NCBI GenBank assembly: GCA_029565375.1
Contig: JAKQOF010000037.1
Coordinates: 1 to 9,694 of the forward strand
Origin: a bacterium
GTDB lineage: Bacteria > Patescibacteriota > Saccharimonadia > Saccharimonadales > Saccharimonadaceae
DNA length: 9,694 nt
Direction: 5' to 3'
The notes beneath the pieces are model-generated. The model did not search any database. It was not told where the DNA came from and saw nothing but the letters and a program-made list of their open reading frames with translations. The position numbers were made by a program, and so were the translations under genes. Positions 6,449 to 9,694 of this stretch are shown piece after piece (the stretch's first letter is position 1; the number at the start of each line of letters is the position of its first letter).

Positions 6449-6469
6449 ATGAGTCAGGGAACTAAATAA
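6449..6469 (+). other. Possible 6-codon leader reading frame
   Basis: ATG at 6449 opens a short frame reading MSQGTK and stops with TAA at 6467-6469, 8 bases before the ATG of the winged-helix gene. It starts about 5 bases after the predicted transcription start, close to the arrangement of the leaderless genes nearby. It could be a regulatory leader peptide or chance; there is no Shine-Dalgarno site for it. Confidence 0.25.
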
Positions 6470-6477
6470 GGGATTAC

Positions 6478-6777
6478 ATGTTAGACGTTTTTATTACATC
6501 TCGGGTGCGACGCAAAATTGTTGTTGTGTATGCAAAGTATCCAGACTTTCGCACGCACGTTCGCGGACTTGCAAAGCTTATTAAAGAGGATCCGGGTAAC
6601 ATTCAGCGTGAGCTAAAGCGCCTTGAAAAAGTTGGCTTCCTGACCAGTGAAAAACAAGGTAATACCAAGATTTACGCAACGAACAAGCAATTTCCTATCT
6701 TTAAAGAATTACAAAGTATCGTTATAAAATCACAACAGCACGCTGGACGTCCAAAGCGTTCCACGTCTGACATGTAA
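6478..6777 (+). CDS. Winged helix-turn-helix DNA-binding protein
   Basis: 99-aa protein, apparently a single winged-helix domain of the ArsR/MarR-like type often seen in archaea and CPR bacteria. MLDVFITSRVRRKIV forms helix 1, FRTHVRGLAKLI helix 2, and DPGNIQRELKRLEKVGFL (residues 38-55) the recognition helix. The wing is LTSEKQGNTKIYATNK, followed by a helix FPIFKELQSIVIK. The C-terminal tail (from residue 86) is basic and probably disordered (HAGRPKRS). No metal-binding cysteines or ligand domain are visible. AAGGGA at 6468-6473 lies 4 bases from the ATG and can act as a Shine-Dalgarno site. recJ begins after 1 base, so the two are co-transcribed and probably translationally coupled. The regulated targets are unknown; the repeat at 6406-6425 makes autoregulation plausible. 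Confidence 0.85.
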   Translation: MLDVFITSRVRRKIVVVYAKYPDFRTHVRGLAKLIKEDPGNIQRELKRLEKVGFLTSEKQGNTKIYATNKQFPIFKELQSIVIKSQQHAGRPKRSTSDM

Positions 6778-6778
6778 C

Positions 6779-8407
6779 ATGTCTTTGTTTCAGGATATTT
6801 TGACAGCTCGAGGGCTGACTGGTGACACGGTCGCCACTTTTTTATCTCCGGACTATGAAAAAAAGCACGACCCATTCTTGCTACCTGATATGGATAAAGC
6901 AGTCGAGCGTCTAGCACAGGCACGTAAGGTCCAGGAAAAGATAACTATCTATGGTGACTACGATATAGATGGGCTAACAGCAACGACATTGTTATTGGAC
7001 GCATTTGGATCGTTTGGCTTTCAAGACGTACATGCGTTTATCCCGAACCGCTTTGTCGAAGGCTATGGCCTAACTATCGATGCCGTAAATGATATTGCAG
7101 CATCGGGCACGACGCTCATTGTTACTGTTGACTGTGGAAGTTTGAGCCATAAAGAGATTGCTCGTGCCAACGAACTTGGTGTCGATGTTGTTGTGACTGA
7201 CCACCACAACGTCAGTGACGTTCAGTCATCAGCCGTCGCTGTGGTAAATCCGAAACGAACAGACCATTCCTATCCGTTTATTGATTTGGCTGGCGTGGGC
7301 GTGGCGTTTAAACTTGTTCAGGCGTTACAAACACGGTTAGATGGTTTGCCAGCTGGGAATGAAAAGTGGTTGCTTGATCTTGTTGCCCTTGGGACAGTAT
7401 GCGACGTTGTAACACTGGTTGATGAGAACCGCACGAATGTATATTGGGGACTTAAAGTTTTGGCAAAGACACGACGACCTGGTCTGCGCGCATTGATGGC
7501 GGTTGCCAGGGTAGAGCCAAATACGCTTAACAGTCGATCACTGGGCTTTGCACTCGGACCGCGCATGAACGCAGCAGGACGACTTGAAACAGCACGTCAT
7601 AGTCTTGATATGTTGTTGGCAGCGGACGAGGAGACAGCACTTGAGAAAGCCGAACAGCTTGATGCGCTTAATGTGTCGCGACGATCCGATCAAGACGCAA
7701 TCTTTAAGCAGGCGCTTCTGCAGGCTGAGTTATACAAGGATGATCCTGTGCTGGTACTGAGCGGACCAGACTGGAATCATGGTATCGTCGGCATTGTCGC
7801 AGCGAAAATAGTAGAGCGATATAAAAAGCCCACCTATGTCCTACAAGAAATGGGTGATGTAGCAAAAGGCTCTGCCCGGAGCTACGGTGGATTTAGTGCA
7901 GTAGCCGCGATACGGGCAAGTGACGATATCATTACAAAAGGTGGTGGTCATACACTCGCTGCCGGAGTGACGCTACCGACCAATCAAATTGACGCCTTTC
8001 GGACGCGCGTCAACGATTTTTATAAAAGCCTTCGTCTTAACGACCAACGGTCATTGTTACTTCCGACAGCAGATGTCGTCATTGATGACCTCTCAGAGGT
8101 AAGTGAGGAATTTATTGAGCAGCTTGCGCAGTTAGAGCCGTTTGGAAGTGGCAACCCAGAGCCAATTTTACGCATAGAGAGCGTGATGGTGACCGACCAA
8201 CGTCGTATGGGTGCTGAGAATCAGCACCTAAAGTTAGAGGTGAAAGATAGAACAGGTAAGCGCATGCAGGTGCTAGCCTTTAGCGCACCCGAACATTTTT
8301 TTGCTGAACCTGGAGATCAGATACACATTCTTTTTCAGCCGATGCTTAACGAATGGCAGGGACGTCGCAGTGTTGAAGGTAAGTTATTACATGTTGAGCG
8401 TGATTAG
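6779..8407 (+). CDS. recJ: Single-stranded-DNA-specific exonuclease RecJ
   Basis: 5'-to-3' exonuclease of the DHH phosphoesterase superfamily that resects single-stranded DNA in recombination and mismatch or base-excision repair. The 542-aa product (E. coli 577 aa) has the Mn-binding motifs: YGDYDIDGLTA (residues 58-68), VTVDCGS (115-121), VTDHHNV (139-145) and LGTVCDVV (204-211). Further along are PRMNAAGRLETA (261-272) and, in the DHHA1 region, HGIVGIVA (334-341), KGSARS (363-368) and GGGHTLAAG (388-396). The C-terminal OB domain starts around PFGSGNPEPILRIE. No catalytic residue appears missing. The ATG at 6779 fits the usual RecJ N-terminus (helix, then FLSPDY...DPFLLPDMDKAVERL). It lies 1 base after the winged-helix stop with no separate Shine-Dalgarno site, implying coupling. 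Confidence 0.96.
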   Translation: MSLFQDILTARGLTGDTVATFLSPDYEKKHDPFLLPDMDKAVERLAQARKVQEKITIYGDYDIDGLTATTLLLDAFGSFGFQDVHAFIPNRFVEGYGLTIDAVNDIAASGTTLIVTVDCGSLSHKEIARANELGVDVVVTDHHNVSDVQSSAVAVVNPKRTDHSYPFIDLAGVGVAFKLVQALQTRLDGLPAGNEKWLLDLVALGTVCDVVTLVDENRTNVYWGLKVLAKTRRPGLRALMAVARVEPNTLNSRSLGFALGPRMNAAGRLETARHSLDMLLAADEETALEKAEQLDALNVSRRSDQDAIFKQALLQAELYKDDPVLVLSGPDWNHGIVGIVAAKIVERYKKPTYVLQEMGDVAKGSARSYGGFSAVAAIRASDDIITKGGGHTLAAGVTLPTNQIDAFRTRVNDFYKSLRLNDQRSLLLPTADVVIDDLSEVSEEFIEQLAQLEPFGSGNPEPILRIESVMVTDQRRMGAENQHLKLEVKDRTGKRMQVLAFSAPEHFFAEPGDQIHILFQPMLNEWQGRRSVEGKLLHVERD

Positions 8408-8409
8408 TG

Positions 8410-8438
8410 TTGCGTCAGCGGCCTTTCTCTGTTAGAAT
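8410..8438 (+). promoter_or_regulatory. Promoter of rpsU, predicted near-leaderless
   Basis: TTGCGT (8410-8415), a 17-base spacer, and TAGAAT (8433-8438) preceded by TGT make an extended -10 promoter just after the recJ stop. Transcription is predicted at 8445-8446, 2-3 bases before the ATG at 8448. No Shine-Dalgarno sequence is present. Confidence 0.65.
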
Positions 8439-8447
8439 GAAGTCCAT

Positions 8448-8663
8448 ATGGTACAAGTAACCCGAAAAGATGAACGAGAAGCAAACGAGAATTTAATTCG
8501 TCGTTTCAACCGCAAAGTATTGCAAAGTGGCGTCCTCGCAGAAGCGAAGGCAGCTATGCGTTTTGCAAAACCAATCAGTAAGACCGAGCGTCGCAAGAAG
8601 GCTATTATTCGTAAGAGCCGCAAAGCAGACAAGCTAGACAAAGCGCGCCTAGGACTTCGATAA
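8448..8663 (+). CDS. rpsU: Small ribosomal subunit protein bS21
   Basis: bS21 binds the 30S platform beside the anti-Shine-Dalgarno end of 16S rRNA and supports initiation. The 71-aa, strongly basic product matches the family: an N-terminal strand MVQVTRKDEREANENLIRRF, a central FNRKVLQSGVLAEAK (L/I-x-x-x-R-R-F and S-G-V-L-x-E signatures), and a lysine/arginine-rich C-terminus (KTERRKKAIIRKSRKADK). The length matches E. coli bS21 (71 aa). A promoter ends 9 bases upstream, so the mRNA would carry almost no 5' leader. yqeY follows after 2 bases, the rpsU-yqeY order being common in bacteria. Confidence 0.96.
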   Translation: MVQVTRKDEREANENLIRRFNRKVLQSGVLAEAKAAMRFAKPISKTERRKKAIIRKSRKADKLDKARLGLR

Positions 8664-8665
8664 AC

Positions 8666-9118
8666 GTGAGCCTCAAAGAGGACATCAATAACGATCTTAA
8701 AACCGCCTTATTAGGCGGTGATCGTTTTAAAGGCGAAGTTCTTCGTGGTCTTAAGTCAGTGATTTTAGACGAAGAAGTGAAGCAAAACAAACGTGACACC
8801 GGTTTGGATGACACGACAATTGAGCAGCTAATCGCTCGCGAAGTAAAAAAGCGCGCCGATAGTGCAACGCAGTACGAAGCTGCCGGCCGCCCTGAGTTAT
8901 CTGAAGCAGAACACAAAGAATCTGCAGTGATTGAGGCATATTTGCCTGCACAAGTCTCTGAAGACGAGATTAACATTGCAATCAAACAGGCAATGAGCGA
9001 CCTTGGCGTTACATCGATGGCGGGTATGGGGCAGGTCATTGGTGCAGTAAAACAAAAGTTTGGCACGTCTGCTGACGGTGCACTCGTTGCACAGCTTGTC
9101 AAAACCGCATTACAGTAA
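8666..9118 (+). CDS. yqeY: GatB/YqeY domain-containing protein
   Basis: 150-aa protein, the usual length for the stand-alone YqeY family, whose helical domain is related to the tRNA-binding tail of GatB and GatE amidotransferase subunits. Typical signatures are an N-terminal LKTALLGGDRFKGEVLRGLKS, then IEQLIAREVKKRADSATQYEAAGR (a conserved K-x-R-x-x-S/A segment), EAYLPAQVSEDEI, and the C-terminal MGQVIGAVKQKFG with the GADGA-like SADGALVAQLV. Involvement in tRNA-dependent amidation is suggested by homology only; the stand-alone protein's role is not established. It starts with GTG two bases after the rpsU stop; AGGA at 8651-8654 is a weak, distant ribosome-binding site, so coupling to rpsU is likely. 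A large bulged hairpin spans codons 9 to 21. Confidence 0.92.
   Translation: MSLKEDINNDLKTALLGGDRFKGEVLRGLKSVILDEEVKQNKRDTGLDDTTIEQLIAREVKKRADSATQYEAAGRPELSEAEHKESAVIEAYLPAQVSEDEINIAIKQAMSDLGVTSMAGMGQVIGAVKQKFGTSADGALVAQLVKTALQ
8690..8726 (+). other. Long bulged RNA hairpin in the 5' end of yqeY
   Basis: Two nested 7-bp stems are visible: AACGATC (8690-8696) with GATCGTT (8720-8726), and ACCGCCT (8702-8708) with AGGCGGT (8713-8719). The loop is TATT and a 5-base bulge (TTAAA) lies on the left side. It begins 24 bases after the yqeY GTG. The hairpin ends in GTTTT (the last two Ts unpaired), too short a T tract for a strong terminator. It could slow ribosomes, aid initiation or attenuate transcription after rpsU. 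Confidence 0.5.
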
Positions 9119-9124
9119 ATAAAC

Positions 9125-9128
9125 GGAG
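9125..9128 (+). promoter_or_regulatory. Shine-Dalgarno site of the adenylate-kinase-like gene
   Basis: GGAG lies 7 bases before the ATG at 9136, in the 17-base gap after yqeY. It fixes the start and suggests the gene is translated independently within the rpsU-yqeY transcript. No promoter is evident in the gap. Confidence 0.75.
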
Positions 9129-9135
9129 ATATACA

Positions 9136-9675
9136 ATGATTTTATTTTTTGGTCCTGCTGGAGCGGGCAAGAGCGTTCAGGGTCAACTACTTGCGGAGAA
9201 AAAAGGCTGGGAGTGGATTAGTTCTGGTCAGCTTTTACGTGAGACAAGCAATCCCGATATCTTGGCTGAACTAGAAAAAGGCAATCTTATATCGTCTGAC
9301 AAGATGTACGAGTTGTTTAGTGAGGCACTTGCTGCACCGACGGATGTTAGCGGCCTTATCTTAGATGGCTTTCCACGAAAACGCGAGCAGGCCGAGTGGC
9401 TAGTCGGACATCTTCCTGCCGGTCCACGCGATATCAGCATGGCGATTGTTATGGATGTCGCTAAGGAAGAGCTTTTGAAGCGGATTGAAGCGCGTGGGCG
9501 ATCAGACGACACACCTGAGGCAGTTGATGCTCGTTTGAAGATATATCATGCTGAAGTCGATCCAATTTTGACATTCCTCGGCGAGCAATCTATACCTGTC
9601 GTACATATTGACGGCATTGGTGATATCACAGATATTCATGAACGCGTTATGGACGCAGTAACAACACACTCGTAG
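9136..9675 (+). CDS. adk: Adenylate kinase-family nucleoside monophosphate kinase
   Basis: Transfers a phosphate between ATP and a nucleoside monophosphate, most likely AMP. The 179-aa product has the P-loop GPAGAGKS (residues 6-13), the NMP-binding SSGQLLRE (29-36), LDGFPR (76-81) and a short lid RGRSDDTPEAVDARL (120-134), followed by a C-terminal helix. It is shorter than the typical 214-aa E. coli enzyme because the LID insertion, including any zinc site, is absent. Deviations from canonical adenylate kinase are P-loop GKS-V instead of GKG-T, S-S-G-Q instead of S-T-G-D, and DGFPRK instead of DGFPRT. The lid resembles that of UMP/CMP kinases, so substrate preference is uncertain. It lies 17 bases after yqeY with a good Shine-Dalgarno site, and the next gene probably starts 2 bases after its stop. 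Confidence 0.88.
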   Translation: MILFFGPAGAGKSVQGQLLAEKKGWEWISSGQLLRETSNPDILAELEKGNLISSDKMYELFSEALAAPTDVSGLILDGFPRKREQAEWLVGHLPAGPRDISMAIVMDVAKEELLKRIEARGRSDDTPEAVDARLKIYHAEVDPILTFLGEQSIPVVHIDGIGDITDIHERVMDAVTTHS

Positions 9676-9677
9676 TT

Positions 9678-9694
9678 ATGACTCAGAAGAAAAA
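9678..9694 (+). CDS. Probable start of a further gene, cut by the window edge
   Basis: An ATG two bases after the adk stop opens a frame reading MTQKK before the window ends. The tight spacing fits a co-transcribed gene. Type I methionine aminopeptidase (map) often follows adk in bacteria and would suit the translation theme, but five codons cannot identify the product. Confidence 0.35.

Noticed and set aside
8605..9102. 165-codon minus-strand open frame opposite yqeY
   Set aside because: Antisense to a clear YqeY gene; cysteine/serine-rich composition typical of a shadow frame.
1..9694. Mobile elements, CRISPR arrays, tRNA or rRNA genes, toxin-antitoxin pairs or defence genes
   Set aside because: None seen on either strand; all long frames are accounted for by housekeeping genes or shadows.

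Overview
The window looks like an ordinary, gene-dense chromosomal segment from a member of the Candidate Phyla Radiation (Patescibacteria), most probably Candidatus Saccharibacteria (TM7). That assignment is inferred from several things together: compact proteins (a 589-aa IF-2 with almost no N-terminal extension), very short intergenic gaps, a DUF5663-like small protein, a degenerate COG1926-type phosphoribosyltransferase, and moderate base composition. UGA is used as a stop (end of the gene at 5755-6411), so the code is standard. I see no tRNA, rRNA, CRISPR array, transposase, phage gene or sign of recent transfer.

Layout. Positions 14-1783 (+) hold infB (translation initiation factor IF-2). 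A new promoter follows, then a small DUF5663-like gene (1846-2280, +), which ends one base from the convergent priA-def-fmt block. The rho-independent terminator for the plus-strand transcript lies inside the 3' end of fmt (2313-2341). On the minus strand, priA (5704-3764), def (3740-3168) and fmt (3205-2282) form the widely conserved replication-restart / N-formyl-methionine cluster; def and fmt overlap by 38 bases. A 50-bp divergent region (5705-5754) separates priA from a plus-strand run. That run comprises a degenerate phosphoribosyltransferase (5755-6411), a winged-helix DNA-binding protein (6478-6777), recJ (6779-8407), rpsU (8448-8663), a GatB/YqeY protein (8666-9118), an adenylate-kinase-like NMP kinase (9136-9675), and probably the first codons of another gene at 9678.

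The common theme is translation initiation and its maturation steps (IF-2, Fmt, Def, bS21, perhaps YqeY in tRNA-amidation-related metabolism), alongside DNA repair and replication restart (PriA, RecJ) and nucleotide metabolism. Four genes (priA, def, the phosphoribosyltransferase gene and rpsU) have a -10-like hexamer 6-9 bases before the ATG, which predicts leaderless or nearly leaderless mRNAs. The DUF5663-like and adk genes instead have clear Shine-Dalgarno sequences.

I did not find a convincing new multi-gene system. The points most worth following up are the leaderless-promoter pattern, the phosphoribosyltransferase that has lost its PRPP-loop signature, the terminator encoded inside fmt, a long bulged hairpin in the start of yqeY, and the tandem repeat plus 6-codon reading frame in the leader of the winged-helix gene.
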